Of a DNA stretch of 64,000 nucleotides, positions 1 through 12,351 are shown one piece after another. The stretch comes from Cichorium intybus (taxonomy: Eukaryota > Streptophyta > Magnoliopsida > Asterales > Asteraceae). The stretch spans positions 49,240,464-49,304,463 of the forward strand of contig CM042012.1 of NCBI GenBank assembly GCA_023525715.1, in the 5' to 3' direction. Every line of letters starts with the position of its first letter. Positions within the stretch are counted from its first letter, which is position 1. The notes under the pieces were generated by a model, which worked only from the letters and a program-made list of their open reading frames with translations, made no database searches and was not told the origin of the DNA. The position numbers and the translations under genes are program-made.

Positions 1-235
1 AGAGAAAGATTGATTTATTATGTGATTAATAAATCAATAGAAGTTAAATAAATAGTTTATTAATATATTTAAGTGATAATATATTAATTAGAAACTATAA
101 TAATTAATTAGAAATTTTTCTGGAATTAATTGGAATTAATTTGGCAGTTAAATTGATTAATTAAAGGTGTAGGGACTAAAACTGTAATTATTCGATAGTT
201 GAGTAAGTGGCAGTGTAAGTGACCATGTGGTGGTC

Positions 236-468
<233 letters not shown>

Positions 469-566
469 CAGATAAATGGTGTTTGAATGATTAAAATAAT
501 AGTTTATCTTAATTCGAATTCAAAAAAGGCTTATCTGTAACGATTATCTGATCACCACATGGAGGC

Positions 567-587
567 TATAAATAGGGAGGCTCTCCC
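567..587 (+). promoter_or_regulatory. Putative LTR TATA box with downstream hairpin
   Basis: TATAAATA at 567-574 is followed at once by GGGAG / CTCCC around GCT (575-587), a hairpin at the expected transcription start. The right LTR of the same element has a different arrangement (1830-1851). Confidence 0.5.
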
Positions 588-856
588 TAAACCCTAGACC
601 ACTAATTTTAAGTCTCTCTTCCAAGGAATTTTTGGCCAAGAACTCAGCTAAGGGTGTGACTGCATTTGAGGCAAGAGACTTCTGCTGCTTTGCTTCCAAG
701 ATTCACCTTAAGGTTGGTTTTTCTTGATCTTTCTTTTAGTTTATCTTTTTCTGGCCTTCTAGGATATGTTATATGTTTAATTAGAAGAAAACCTAGATCT
801 ATATAGGTTGCATGTGAACTTAGGAATGCTAGTTCATAGTTGCAGAAAACCTTTCA

Positions 857-1221
857 AGTATATGAGTCAAAACTTATTCATCCCTTGACCCTATCGGGAA
901 ACAGATATCTGTAGGCCTCTCGATGATTTTGAAGTTGACTGAAAGGGTTGGCCAACCGGGACTAAATTGATATGTTTAATTTGTAGTCTTAAAGGTCATA
1001 TGCAAATCAAAAATTGGGAAACAGAGAATCAGACCAAGATTGATTTCAATCCATGTCTTGAGTCTGAAAATATCTTGTTGGACGGAGGATCATCTGATCA
1101 CTTATCTTTGGACAGAACTGAGTAGGTTAGAGTTCAGCAGCGGTTTCTAGGAAGCTACAGTTGCTAATTAATTAGAGGCTAAATTGGTAATTATAGTCAT
1201 AGACTTATCCAAGTGGGAGAC
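857..1221 (+). other. LARD-1 interior remnant and polypurine tract
   Basis: Non-coding. It matches the LARD-2 region next to the polypurine tract, in reverse complement. The tract AAGTGGGAGAC ends at 1221, directly before the TGTTGG of the right LTR. Confidence 0.65.
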
Positions 1222-1602
1222 TGTTGGATTAGGTGTCTAAGCCATGACTAATAATTAGTATTTATCTAATTAATAGTAGCATAGTCCATTTGGGTTGGCC
1301 TCATAGTTGGAGGATTGGTAGAAAGTCTGGTAGAGAGAAAGATTGATTTATTATGTGATTAATAAATCAATAGAAATTAAATAAATAGTTTATTAATATA
1401 TTTAAGTGATAATATATTAATTAGAAACTATAATAATTAATTAGAAATTTTTCTGGAATTAATTGGAATTAATTTGGTGGTTAAATTAATTAATTAAAGG
1501 TGCAGGGACTAAAACTGTAATTATTCAATAGTTGAGTAAGTGACAGCTTGAGTGAGTGAGTGGCCAGCGAAATTTATATATGGTAATATATAGATTTCGA
1601 AA

Positions 1603-1740
<138 letters not shown>

Positions 1741-1829
1741 AGATAATTAGTTTGAATAATTAAGATAAAGGTTTATCTTAATTTGAATTCAAAAAGAGTT
1801 TATCCGTAACGTTTATCTGGTAACAACTT

Positions 1830-1851
1830 GGAACCTATAAATAGGGGTTCC
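1830..1851 (+). promoter_or_regulatory. Putative LTR TATA box framed by inverted repeat
   Basis: TATAAATA (1836-1843) sits between GGAACC (1830-1835) and GGTTCC (1846-1851), a perfect 6-bp inverted repeat. A CT-rich leader follows. Confidence 0.5.
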
Positions 1852-2130
1852 TGGCCACACTCTTTCTGCGATTTTATACTCTCTCTCTCTCTTTCTCTCT
1901 GAAGGATTTCGGCCAACTCCAAGCTAGAGTGTGACTGCATTTGAGGCAAGAGATTTCTGTTGCTTTGCTTCCAAGATTCATAAAAGGTTGGTTTTTCTTA
2001 ATCTTTTTCTTTTAGTTTAACTTTCTGGGACTTTAGGATTTGTTATATGTTTAATTAGAAGAAAACTTAGATCCTCACAAGTTGCATGTGAACTTAGGAA
2101 TTTTAGTTCATAGTTGTAGAAAACCTTTCA

Positions 2131-3716
2131 GCACGATGGTATGATCAGAAAGCTTGATTGCTGGTATGTTCCGGATCTTCGTAAGAACTTAATTTCTCTT
2201 ACTAATTTAGCAAAGAATGGGTTGAAATACTCTGGTGAAGATGACTGGGTGAAGGTCACCAAGGGCTCTCTAGTAGTTATGAAAGGAAAGTTGCAGAAAA
2301 GTGGGGTTCCTGTCTTAGAAGGAAATTCGGTTAGGGGAACAGTGGCGATTTCTCAATCCTTAGAGAGTAGTAATGATAAGACAGAGTTGTGGCATAGAAG
2401 GTTGGGACATATGAGTGAGAAGGGTATGTCAATTCTGAGTAAACAGGGGTTGTTTGGTGGTGAGCTAACGAGAAAACTCAAGTTTTGTGAAGCTTGTGTC
2501 AAAGGCAAGCAACGCAGGGTGAAGTTTAGTTCGGGTAAACACACAAGCAAGGAAATCCTGGAGTACATTCATTCAGATTTGTGGGTCCCTCTTCGGTCGA
2601 GTCTCATAAAGGTCATCGATACTTTGTGACTTTCATTGATGACTACTCAAGGAAGGTTTGGATATATTTTCTGAAGACTAAAGACGAGGTGTTTGGGAAG
2701 TTCAAGGAGTGGAAGACGATGATTGAAAAACGGACCGGAAAATCTGTCAAGACACTCAGAACTGACAATGGGTTGGAGTTCTGCAATGCCCCGGTTGACA
2801 ACTTTTGCAAGGCAGAAGGTATAGTGAGGCACCACACTATACGAGACACACCACAGCAGAACGGAGTGGCGGAACGAATAAACCAAATACTGCTTGCTAT
2901 ATGGTAAACAGATCACCATCAACTGCAATCGACTTTAAGACTCCTCAAGAGGTATGGTCTAGAAAATCCTCTGATTATTCTGGTTTACGTATATTTGGTT
3001 GTCTGGCTTATGCTCATGTTAATGATGGTAAACTTGAGGCGAGGGCAATGAAGTGCATATTTCTAGGGTATGCACATGGAGTGAAAGGTTATCGTCTGTG
3101 GTATAGAGAAGAAGGAAGAACTCCAAAATTTATTAATAGCAAAGATGTGACATTTAATGAGTCTGCTATGGTGAACCAAAGAGGAGGTGATACAAGTCAT
3201 GTAGGGAAAGATCAGGGTGCCAACCAGAAGGTGGAGTTTGTCACACAAATTCCAGACAGAATGGTGATAAATGAAGAACAACATGTCGGTGATGATCAGC
3301 ATAGACGTGATGAAACTCATGAACAGCCCAATGAGGATCAGTCTGGTGATGTCGATGCCGATGGAGAAAACGATGAGGATGAATCTATAGCAAGGAGAAG
3401 AGAGAAAAGGAACACGAAGAAACCAGCTAGATATGCTGCATGTGTCACCAATGGTGATATTGGTTCTGTTTCATATGCACTAGCTGTTGGTGAAAACATT
3501 GGTATTGATGAGCCTCAGTCCTACAAAGAGGCGGTGGCAAGTAAAGAAGGATCAAGCTGGTTGATGGCAATGAATGAAGAGATGCAATCTCTTGAGAAGA
3601 ATGAAACGTGGGATCTTGTTCCATTACCGAAAGGAGTCAAACCGGTTGGATGCAAATGGGTCTTTAAGAAGAAGGAAGGAATTCCAGGGGTTGAACCCGC
3701 AAGGTTTAAGGCACGG
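2131..3716 (+). pseudogene. Copia-1 pol fragment A: GAG-pre-integrase, integrase, start of RT (frameshifted)
   Basis: The frame from 2141 has the end of the protease-integrase linker and the GAG-pre-integrase motif LWHRRLGHMSEKGM, then the integrase zinc region (CEACVKGKQ). Compared with the - strand copy, one G is missing near 2585, shifting the frame. The integrase core continues from 2581 (FIDDYSRKVW, RTDNGLEF, TPQQNGVAER). A 73-bp deletion near 2890, relative to 57794-57866 of the other copy, shifts the frame again. The third frame (2805-3716) covers the integrase C-terminus, an acidic linker and the RT start (WDLVPLPKGVKPVGCKWVFK), and is cut by Gypsy-1. Clearly dead. Confidence 0.9.
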
Positions 3717-4005
3717 TGTAACACCACGATACTTTTGATAAGTATTAATATGTTAATCATAGTGTATTTATGATTTAACATGGTGTTCTAAGTATTAGAA
3801 AGTTAATACTAGAAAAGGGTAAATTGGTCATTTTACCATAAAAGGGTAATTTGGTCATTTGACCAAGTGAAGGACCAATTATGTAAAAATATTGTTGCTT
3901 GTGGCAAAAATATAAGAAATGAAAGTTTCATTGTAATAAAATTTGATTATAGTGCCAAAAGTTCAAGAAAATGAACTTATGGACTAAATTTGTAAATTCT
4001 GGAAG

Positions 4006-4030
4006 TATAAATAGGAGAGTTGACTCTCCT
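4006..4030 (+). promoter_or_regulatory. Putative Gypsy-1 LTR TATA box with overlapping hairpin
   Basis: TATAAATA (4006-4013) runs into AGGAGAGTTGACTCTCCT (4013-4030), an 8-bp stem with a TG loop at the expected start site. The same arrangement occurs at 10183-10207 and 61631-61655. The solo LTR at 52388 has a different stem sequence in the same place. Confidence 0.65.
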
Positions 4031-4644
4031 ATGTGTGGCTGAACATTTGAGATGATCGGGAAGATTTCTTGGATGCGATTTCTGCAGAATTCAAGAGGAT
4101 TGAAGCATGAAATTGGATTGATGGTTTGGAATTAGAAGTTGTCAAGCAATTAAGGTTAGTAAGAAACTTCTAACCTAAGTTTTTGTGTGTTCTTCATGGG
4201 AGAACTTTTGTGACTGAAATTTCAGTCAAGAATCATGAAGTTTATGGTTCTAAACTTCTAATAAGTCATATGTTAAGAACATAACTCAAAGATATGAAAG
4301 TATGTTGCTATTGTTGAAATTAGCAACTTTGGTCAAGAACCCTAGATTTTGAGTTCTTGTGATAAACCTGATTTTAATGGTTGATAATGACTTCTAGATG
4401 TTATTTTAGTTGAACTAAATCAATAGAAGTGATTATAACCTAGTAATTTCGGTTTTGGACCAAAAATGTGAAAAACGGAAATTTGTGGAATTGGATTGGA
4501 ATTACCAATTCCATTGTTTAAAACTTGATATAAATGAAGGGTTTTGGTCCTGGAACAAACCCCTACTGATTAAGTCGTGTATTAAGAGCTTAATACCCCA
4601 AAACTGCATGCTACAGTGCAAAATCGCAACTGGTCTGGAGACCT

Positions 4645-4692
4645 GCCCAGGCGCCAGGCGCAGTACGCCCAGGTTACAGGCGCAGTGCGCCC
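4645..4692 (+). repeat. CpG-rich near-palindrome cluster in Gypsy-1 5' LTR
   Basis: Two copies of a 14-bp near-palindrome (GGCGCAGTACGCCC and GGCGCAGTGCGCCC) plus GGCGCCAGGCG, in AT-rich surroundings about 640 bp downstream of the TATA box. The counterpart at 62163-62243 has four copies. Confidence 0.8.
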
Positions 4693-5187
4693 ACGAGGCA
4701 GAAAACCTCCTGTTAAACTTTGAGCAATTTTCAAATTTGATTTTGATGCTAGGCTTATCCGATTGACCTGAAATTTTAAACATAGGTCTAATATGGTATG
4801 AAACTTTGTAGAAAATTGTCGGAATACGAATACGACCTCCCGAAAGTACTGTAGCAAAATACGTGTATTTTGGGAAAATGTATAATTTGTAAAAAGATGG
4901 TAAGTGAAAGTTATCATCTATAAATGGTCCCCAATTATATTATATTGGACTCTCGTGTATTAGAGTCAATTGAAATGGTTGTTAACCTATTGTCATTTGG
5001 TATATAAATGAATATATAGGTATGGAACAAATGGTTGTGGTGCATGCAAAGGCAAGAAACAACCGGAATTAAATGCAGCAAGTGTTCAGGTGAGTAATCT
5101 CACTTATATCATATATGATATGTATTGATTGGACTGTTACAGATTGAAACAGATTTGGGGGACAGAATTTGACAGTTTACAGATGTA

Positions 5188-5906
5188 TTGGAAAGACAAT
5201 ACCAGATAAGCCGTGAGTCTGCGATAGACAAGAACGGAGCTGTGAGTCATTAATACGACAATACCAGATAAGCCGTGAGTCTGTAAAAGACAAGAACGGA
5301 GCTGTGAGTCAATAATAAAAGTAAGAAAAAAAAGACAATACCAGGTAAGCCGTGAGTCTATGATAGACAAGAACGGAGCTGTGAGTCAACCTTTGAAAAG
5401 GCAATACCGGATAATCCGTGAGTCATTGTAATGGCAAGAACGGAGCCGTGAGTCTAGGCAAAAGCGGGACAAACTCGTGAGCCATAAATGACTATGATAT
5501 TGAATGCTATATCCAACTGGTGCGGCCTATATGACTATGATATCGGGTTATTGAACCCAGCTGGTGCGGCCTTCGGGCTATGACTTATATATATTGAAAA
5601 TGTTTTGGTGCAGCTTATATAGCTATGACACAGGGTGCGGCTTAAATAGCCATGAAATACGATACGGTCAATTGTGACCAAGAATTATGGGACAGAAATG
5701 TATGCAAATAACAAACCTTGAGATTATGCGGTAGGATGTGCAATCCTAAAAGATATACGGTCAGCCAGAATGGCTAGGAGTCTGGATCCGATATCCAGAT
5801 AGAGATATACGGTTATGAGATTTATCATATATAGGAAATTATATATGAATGTATTTCTTATACGTGTTATTTGCATATATGATTACTCACTGAGCTTTAT
5901 AGCTCA
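5188..5906 (+). repeat. Stem-loop array in Gypsy-1 5' LTR
   Basis: The first part (5188-5490) repeats units of about 25-50 bp ending in CGTGAGTC or CTGTGAGTC. The second (5516-5655) repeats GGTGCRGCY...RGCYATGA stem-loops, for example AGCT/AGCT at 5612-5624 and GGCT/AGCC at 5639-5651. Then come single hairpins: TAGGAT/ATCCTA (5732-5748), TCTGGAT/ATCCAGA (5781-5799) and TGAGCT/AGCTCA (5891-5906). It does not code for protein. Confidence 0.75.
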
Positions 5907-6170
5907 CGTTGTTTGTTAAATGTCCCTGCAGGTTAGCATGACCCTGATAAGGGAAAAGATAGAGTCCGTGACTAGAGAAGTGGGACTTTTAGATGCAGTC
6001 AGTAGCAGCCCGGCTTCAAAGGAGATTTCGGTATTTTACTCTCCTTGATACACTTGTACCCGTTTTTAATAAAATGTACCCCTGTTGTTATGGTTTTATG
6101 TATTGAAACCTTTGTTAAAAAAGAAAATTTTTCAGGGGTGTTTTTGTATTAAAAATTGGGTGTTACAAGT

Positions 6171-6183
6171 TGGTATCAAAGCC
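6171..6183 (+). other. Gypsy-1 primer binding site (tRNA-iMet type)
   Basis: TGGTATCAAAGCC, three bases after the 5' LTR. It matches the plant initiator-Met tRNA 3' end (TGGTATCAGAGC) with one change. Confidence 0.85.
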
Positions 6184-9100
6184 GTGGTTTAAGTGAACTA
6201 GGTGTCTATAGAGTAGATTCCTGGACTTAAACCTTGAAATAGTAGACATGACGTATAGTTAGGTGTATATAAGTTGTTATTATACATATATAACCTAACT
6301 GGTGCTGACTTCTAACGTATAAGAAGTATGAGCAGCGAATCTTATTTGGAGGAAATTAGGGCATGCAGCTTTAAGAAGTGAACCAGCCCTTTCTCAAGGC
6401 TCCATTGAACGAGGGGCAAAGAGACAAGTAGCAGAAAATCCACATGACAAGCAACAGTAGTTGCTGTGGTCAGAGAAAGAAATTGGGTGCTCACCCTGAT
6501 TGATATCAAGGTGAAAGAAAAGTAGCTGAGACTACAAGAAAAGCAGAAAAAGATTAGTGGACGCTTCAGGAGAAGTTACCACGAACTGGGTCCAACCTTA
6601 AAGGGAAGGGACCAAAACAGAGCAACCATGTATTGTGAGAAGTGCAGGAAAAGCACTCAGAAAATTGTAGAGTAGAGACTCTACCATTGAAATGTTGGAA
6701 TTGCAGAAAATAGGAGCATATTGCTCGAGCTTGTTGGATGGCACGGAAGTGTCTCTAGCGCGGAGCTATAGAACACTTTCTTATGAAATACTCACATGCT
6801 AAATGTGGAGTAACGGGTGATGAACCCAGGAAAGAACGGGGGAGGAAAGAAAGAAGAAACAAATGGTCGAAAAGGACCAGTGATACCTTGAGCACTCGAG
6901 TAGACTGTGGAAAAAGCTCGTGTGTAGACTGATATGGTCTCAAATATAATTGTTTTGAATATACTCCCCGTATACGTTATATTTGATCCATGAAGCTATG
7001 CTTTGGATCGATGACTTTGATGTCTTGTCTGAATATTTCATCAACGATTATGGATGAAATGCTGGAAGTAGCTATAGCAGTTAGCAAATATGTTCAAGAT
7101 ATTGAACACCTGGAAGGTAGTTTGCCTAGGATTTACGAGACCATTTTTCCCTATAAATCTGAAGTCGATGCCTACCAATGAATTTGAAGAAATTGTGCAT
7201 ACGAATTGGTTAGCAATGAATGATGCTAACATAAATTGTGGAAATATGAACATTATGGTTCAAAAATCAGAAATGAAAAGGATGAAAATCCACGGTAAAT
7301 AACCGTTGCTGAGAATACCGGTTACTTCACTTTGCTTAAACTCGGAAAAGAGTTAGTAAAGGAAGGATGTTTTAGTTGGCATATGTAGTATTGGCCAAAC
7401 TAAATAAAGTGGCTATAGAAATGTAAATTTTAAATGAATTCTCGGATGTTTCTTCCAAAGAACTTCCTGAATTTCCGCTGATGAGAAAAGCTTATGATGA
7501 AACTGGTTTTGGGAGCCGTTTTTGTTATTCAGGCTCTATACTGATTAGCATATGTAGAGATGGCAGAGCAGGAAAACAATTAGAAGAAATTGTTTTTTGA
7601 ATCGGGGTCTCATATGGCCGAAAGTGTCATCATGTGGAGCCCTATTTTGTTTGAAAAGAAGAAAGACAAGCTGATATGTATGTGTATTGGCTACTGAGAA
7701 TCTGATATTCTCGAAACCAGACTGAATATGGGGTACATTTGTACCAGATATTGGAGTTACTTCACTGAGTTAAGTGATAGGTAAAATTCTCCAAGTATGA
7801 AATTTGGCTAAAAGAAGTTTCATATTCTTTGGGCATGTTATTGATGCCGAAAATGTTAAACTGGATTCAGTAGAAATGATGCTATGATAAAACAGAAACC
7901 GCCTTGGAATTTGACTGAAATTAGTAGTTCCCTTGGATTGGCGGGTTACTATGGGAAAGTTGTAGAAAACTGCTCCTTGACTATTGTTCTATTGACTAAA
8001 GTTGATCAATAAAAGTGAAACGTCTGAGTGGTAGAAAGACCACATGTAACTTTTCAAAGGTTGAAATACACCTTATGTGAAGCTCCGGTGTTAGCATTAT
8101 CGCTAAGCGGAGAAGATAAATTGTTTTATAGAAATGCATCCAGAGTTGATTTTGGATACATGATATTGCAGTAGCAATTATGATTTTGGCATTTGAGCTT
8201 TGGAGACACTACTGATGTGGTGCAAAGCTTACTGTTTATACGGATCATAAAAGTTTGAAGTACTTAATTGATCAAAAGAAGCTAAATATGAGATAGCAAA
8301 GACAGATGGGTTACTAAAAGATTTCGGTTATGAAATCTTGTACCATCTCGAAAAGACGAATGTGGCTACAGATGCCTTGAATTGAAAGGAAAATATCCTT
8401 TGAAGATGCATCCACATGTATGAATGTGGCGAATTGATTACCTGAATGATTCGGGTAGCACAGAAAGAAGTGCGCAAGTCTGAAAACGTGAAAAGTAAAT
8501 GAATGATTAGCTATTGAAAGAAGCTAGTTAGAAACTCACAGCGATTGAAAACCCTTGGGGTTGTGTATGTGAGTTCCAAGCAATGTGAGATATGAAATCT
8601 ACCCTTAAAAGACGTATATTGGGGTGGATATGCAAAATGCCCGGGGCAGTACCAAACTGAGTAGGATGATGTAACCTACGCATTGGTGGCCGAGACTGAA
8701 GAAAGACATTGAAAGACATGTGAAAAGTGTTTGACTTGTGTGTAACTACAGTCAAATCATTGGAAGCATACGGAAAATTTAACCGTTGTGGGTCCCAAAG
8801 AAGAAATGGGACGAAAATATTATAGACTTTATAATAAAGTCTTTGCAAGAACCGCATGGGTATGACACCATATGGGTAATTGCAGGTTGATTGATGAAAT
8901 CAGTGTAGATTTATACTGACTAATGAAGAAATTAAGATCGAAAAGTTGCAAAAAGCTATATAGATAAAGTAATTTGTCGACGTGAGTTATCGGCACGGAT
9001 TGTATCAGGCCGAGATAATAGAATTATTCGCTAATTTTGGACATAAATCCCAAGAATAATTAGTTCAAAAGTACTAGTAAGTACTGTATACGAATTGCAA

Positions 9101-9877
9101 ATTGATAGACGAGGTTAGAAAATGAAGCAGACTCTAGAAAATATGCTTGAAACTCGCATAATAGACCTTGGTGGAAGATGAGAAGATCATTTACCTTTAG
9201 TACAACCGTAGATAATAATAGTTTTCGTACCAGTTTTCTGATGACCCGTATAATGCATAGTATGGAGTATCGTATTGCACGCCGATTTACTAGACTGAAG
9301 TTGGGAAGAAGCCGTTGGCTGGACCCGAGATTTGTACCTCAAACAGAAGAAAAGATTAGACAAATTCGAGAAAACTTGGAAATAGACAAAAATCGACGAA
9401 AGTAGTATGCGGATTGCCGAGTAAAACCGTTGAAATTCCAAATGGGGAAAGATGACAGTGTTCAAAATATCCCTTGGAAAGACTAAAAATCTGCTTGGGA
9501 CGAAAGGAAAGTCGAGTCCTTGTTTTATTGGACCTTTCCATATATCCCACAGAGTAAGAATTGTGGTGTATTGATCGAAGTTTTTGATGAACTTCAAGAT
9601 AATAATAATGTTTCTATGGGTCTCATAGTTCTGAGAACATGGATCGATAAATTCCAACGAATACCTCATGTTGAAATGAAGGTAGATAAGTAGTTAAGGT
9701 ACCCGGGACAACCGGAGGAATGTTAGATGAACAGTGATGTAACCAGGAAATAAAAGACTAGTATGGTTAAGTGCTTTGGCAATACCATGAATGTTTCCAT
9801 ATGATATGGGAAACCGAAATTACAACGAGATGGAAATATCCCTAACTCTTTGTATGATTTCGGGGACGAAATCTTTT
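6184..9877 (+). pseudogene. Gypsy-1 gag-pol relic (zinc knuckle, RT, RNase H, integrase)
   Basis: No long frame survives. At 6693-6737 a CX2CX4HX4C zinc knuckle is readable with a stop codon inside it. Near 7432-7490 NEFSDVSSKELPEFP resembles the linker before RT. RT remnants run to about 8010 (GLAGYYGKVVENCS). RNase H at 8070-8390 shows YTDHKSLKYLIDQKKLNMR. Integrase remnants follow from about 8680, and 9480-9560 (GTKGKSSPCFIGPFHI) resembles the post-integrase region that precedes a chromodomain. Stops and frameshifts occur throughout. A chromodomain was not clearly seen. Confidence 0.8.
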
Positions 9878-9893
9878 GAAGGAGGGGAGAATT
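9878..9893 (+). other. Gypsy-1 polypurine tract
   Basis: GAAGGAGGGGAGA plus ATT directly before the TGTAACACC of the 3' LTR; the expected plus-strand primer. Confidence 0.85.
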
Positions 9894-12346
9894 TGTAACA
9901 CCACGATACTTTTGATAAGTATTAATATGTTAATCATAGTGTATTTATGATTTAACATGGTGTTCTAAGTATTAGAAAGTTAATACTAGAAAAGGGTAAA
10001 TTGGTCATTTTACCATAAAAGGGTAATTTGGTCATTTGACCAAGTGAAGGACCAATTATGTAAAAATATTGTTGCTTGTGGCAAAAATATAAGAAATGAA
10101 AGTTTCATTGTAATAAAATTTGATTATAATGCCAAAAGTTCAAGAAAATGAACTTAGGGACTAAATTTGTAAATTCTGGAAGTATAAATAGGAGAGTTGA
10201 CTCTCCTATGTGTGGCTGAACATTTGAGATGATCGGGAAGATTTCTTGGATGCGATTTCTGCAGAATTCAAGAGGATTGAAGCATGAAATTGGATTGATG
10301 GTTTGGAATTAGAAGTTGTCAAGCAATTAAGGTTAGTAAGAAACTTCTAACCTAAGTTTTTGTGTGTTCTTCATGGGAGAACTTCATTGACTGAAATTTC
10401 AGTCAAGAATCATGAAGTTTATGGTTCTAAACTTCTAATAAGTCATATGTTAAGAACATAACTCAAAGATATGAAAGTATGTTGCTATTATTGAAATTAG
10501 CAACTTTGGTCAAGAACCCTAGATTTTGAGTTCTTATGATAAACCTGATTTTAATGGTTGATAATGACTTCTAGATGTTATTTTAGTTGAACTAAATCAA
10601 TAGAAGTGATTATAACCTAGTAATTTCGGTTTTGGACCAAAAATGTGAAAAACGGAAATTTGTGGAATTGGATTGGAATTACCAATTCCATTGTTTAAAA
10701 CTTGATATAAATGAAGGGTTTTGGTCCTGGAACAAACCCCTGCCGATTAAGCCATGTATTAAGAGCTTAATACCCCAAAACTGCATGCTACAGTGCAAAA
10801 TCGCGACTGGTCTGGAGACCTGCCCAGGCGCCAGGCGCAGTGCGCCCAGGTTACAGGCACAGTGCGCCCACGAGGCAGAAAACCTCCTGTTAAACTTTGA
10901 GCAATTTTCAAATTTGATTTTGATGCTAGGCTTATCCGATTGACCTGAAATTTTAAACATAGGTCTAATATGGTATGAAACTTTGTAGAAAATTGTCGGA
11001 ATACGAATACGACCTCCCGAAAGTACTGTGGCAAAATACGTGTATTTTGGGAAAATGTATAATTTGTAAAAAGATGGTAAGTGAAAGTTATCATCTATAA
11101 ATGGTCCCCAATTATATTATATTGGACTCTCGTGTATTAGAGTAAATTGAAATGGTTGTTAACCTATTATTATTTGGTATATAAATGAATATATAGGTAT
11201 GGAACAAATGGTTGTGGTGCATGCAAAGGCAAGAAACAACCGGAATTAAATGCAGCAAGTGTTCAGGTGAGTAATCTCACTTATATCATATATGATATGT
11301 ATTGATTGGACTGTTACAGATTGAAACAGATTTGGGGGACAGAATTTGACAGTTTACAGATGCATTGGAAAGACAATACCAGATAAGCCGTGAGTCTGTG
11401 ATAGACAAGAACGGAGCTGTGAGTCATTAATACGACAATACCAGATAAGCCGTGGGTCTGTGAAAGACAAGAACGGAGCTGTGAGTCAATAATAAAAGTA
11501 AGAAAAAAAAGACAATACCAGGTAAGCCGTGAGTCTATGATAGACAAAAACGGAGCTGTGAGTCAACCTTTGAAAAGGCAATACCGGATAATCCGTGAGT
11601 CATTGTAATGGCAAGAACGGAGCCGTGAGTGTAGGCAAAAGCGGGACAAACTCGTGTTCCATAAATGACTATGATATTGAATGCTATATCCAACTGGTGC
11701 GGCCTATATGGCTATGATATCGGGTTATTGAACCCAGCTGGTGCGGCCTTCGGGCTATGACTTATATATATTGAAAATGTTTTGGTGCAGCTTATATAGC
11801 TATGACACAGGGTGCGGCTTAAATAGACATGAAATACGATACGGTCAATTGTGACCAAGAATTATGGGACAGAAATGTATGCAAATAACAAACCTTGAGA
11901 TTATGCGGTAGGATGTGCAATCCTAAAAGATATACGGTCAGCCAGAATGGCTAGGAGTCTGGATCCGATATCCAGGTAGAGATATACGGTTATGAGATTT
12001 ATCATATATAGGAAATTATATATGAATGTATTTCTTATACGTGTTATTTGCAGATATGATTACTCACTGAGCTTTATAGCTCACGTTGTTTGTTAAATGT
12101 CCCTGCAGGTTAGCATGACCCTGATAAGGGAAAAGATAGAGTCCGTGACTAGAGAAGTGGGACTTTTAGATGCAGTCAGTAGCAGCCCGGCTTCAAAGGA
12201 GATTTCGGTATTTTATACTCTCCTTGATACACTTGTACCCGTTTTTAATAAAATGTACCCCTGTTGTTATGGTTTTATGTATTGAAACCTTTGTTAAAAA
12301 AGAAAAATTTTCAGGGGTGTTTTTGTATTAAAAGCCGGGTGTTACA
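9894..12346 (+). repeat. Gypsy-1 3' LTR (2453 bp)
   Basis: Nearly identical to the 5' LTR, with the same TATA box and hairpin (10183-10207), CpG cluster (about 10823-10870) and stem-loop arrays (about 11366-12084). Scattered single-base differences only. Confidence 0.93.
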
Positions 12347-12351
12347 CACGG

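Larger units (their letters stand above)
3717..6167 (+). repeat. Gypsy-1 5' LTR (2451 bp)
   Basis: It runs from TGTAACACC to GTGTTACA. In order it has a TATA box with hairpin (4006-4030), a CpG-rich palindrome cluster (4645-4692) and a long stem-loop array (about 5188-5906). The TATA box lies only 290 bp in, so if it is used more than 2 kb of LTR would form the RNA leader. Confidence 0.93.
3717..12346 (+). mobile_element. Gypsy-1: chromovirus-like (Tekay/Del type) LTR retrotransposon, 8.6 kb
   Basis: It starts TGTAACACC and ends GTGTTACA, flanked by 5-bp duplications CACGG. It has two LTRs of about 2.45 kb, a tRNA-iMet-type primer site directly after the 5' LTR, and a polypurine tract directly before the 3' LTR. 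The domain order gag zinc knuckle, RT, RNase H, integrase can be followed in broken frames, which is the Ty3/Gypsy order. The long LTRs, primer type and FGDE-like C-terminus suggest the Tekay/Del chromoviruses. The LTRs look about 98-99 percent alike although the coding part is wrecked. Confidence 0.92.

Noticed and set aside
4455..4917. Small frames repeated in the Gypsy LTRs (4455-4766 and 10632-10943 on +, 4502-4917 and 10679-11094 on -)
   Set aside because: They recur only because the LTRs are near-identical; the sequence spans the CpG cluster and matches no protein.
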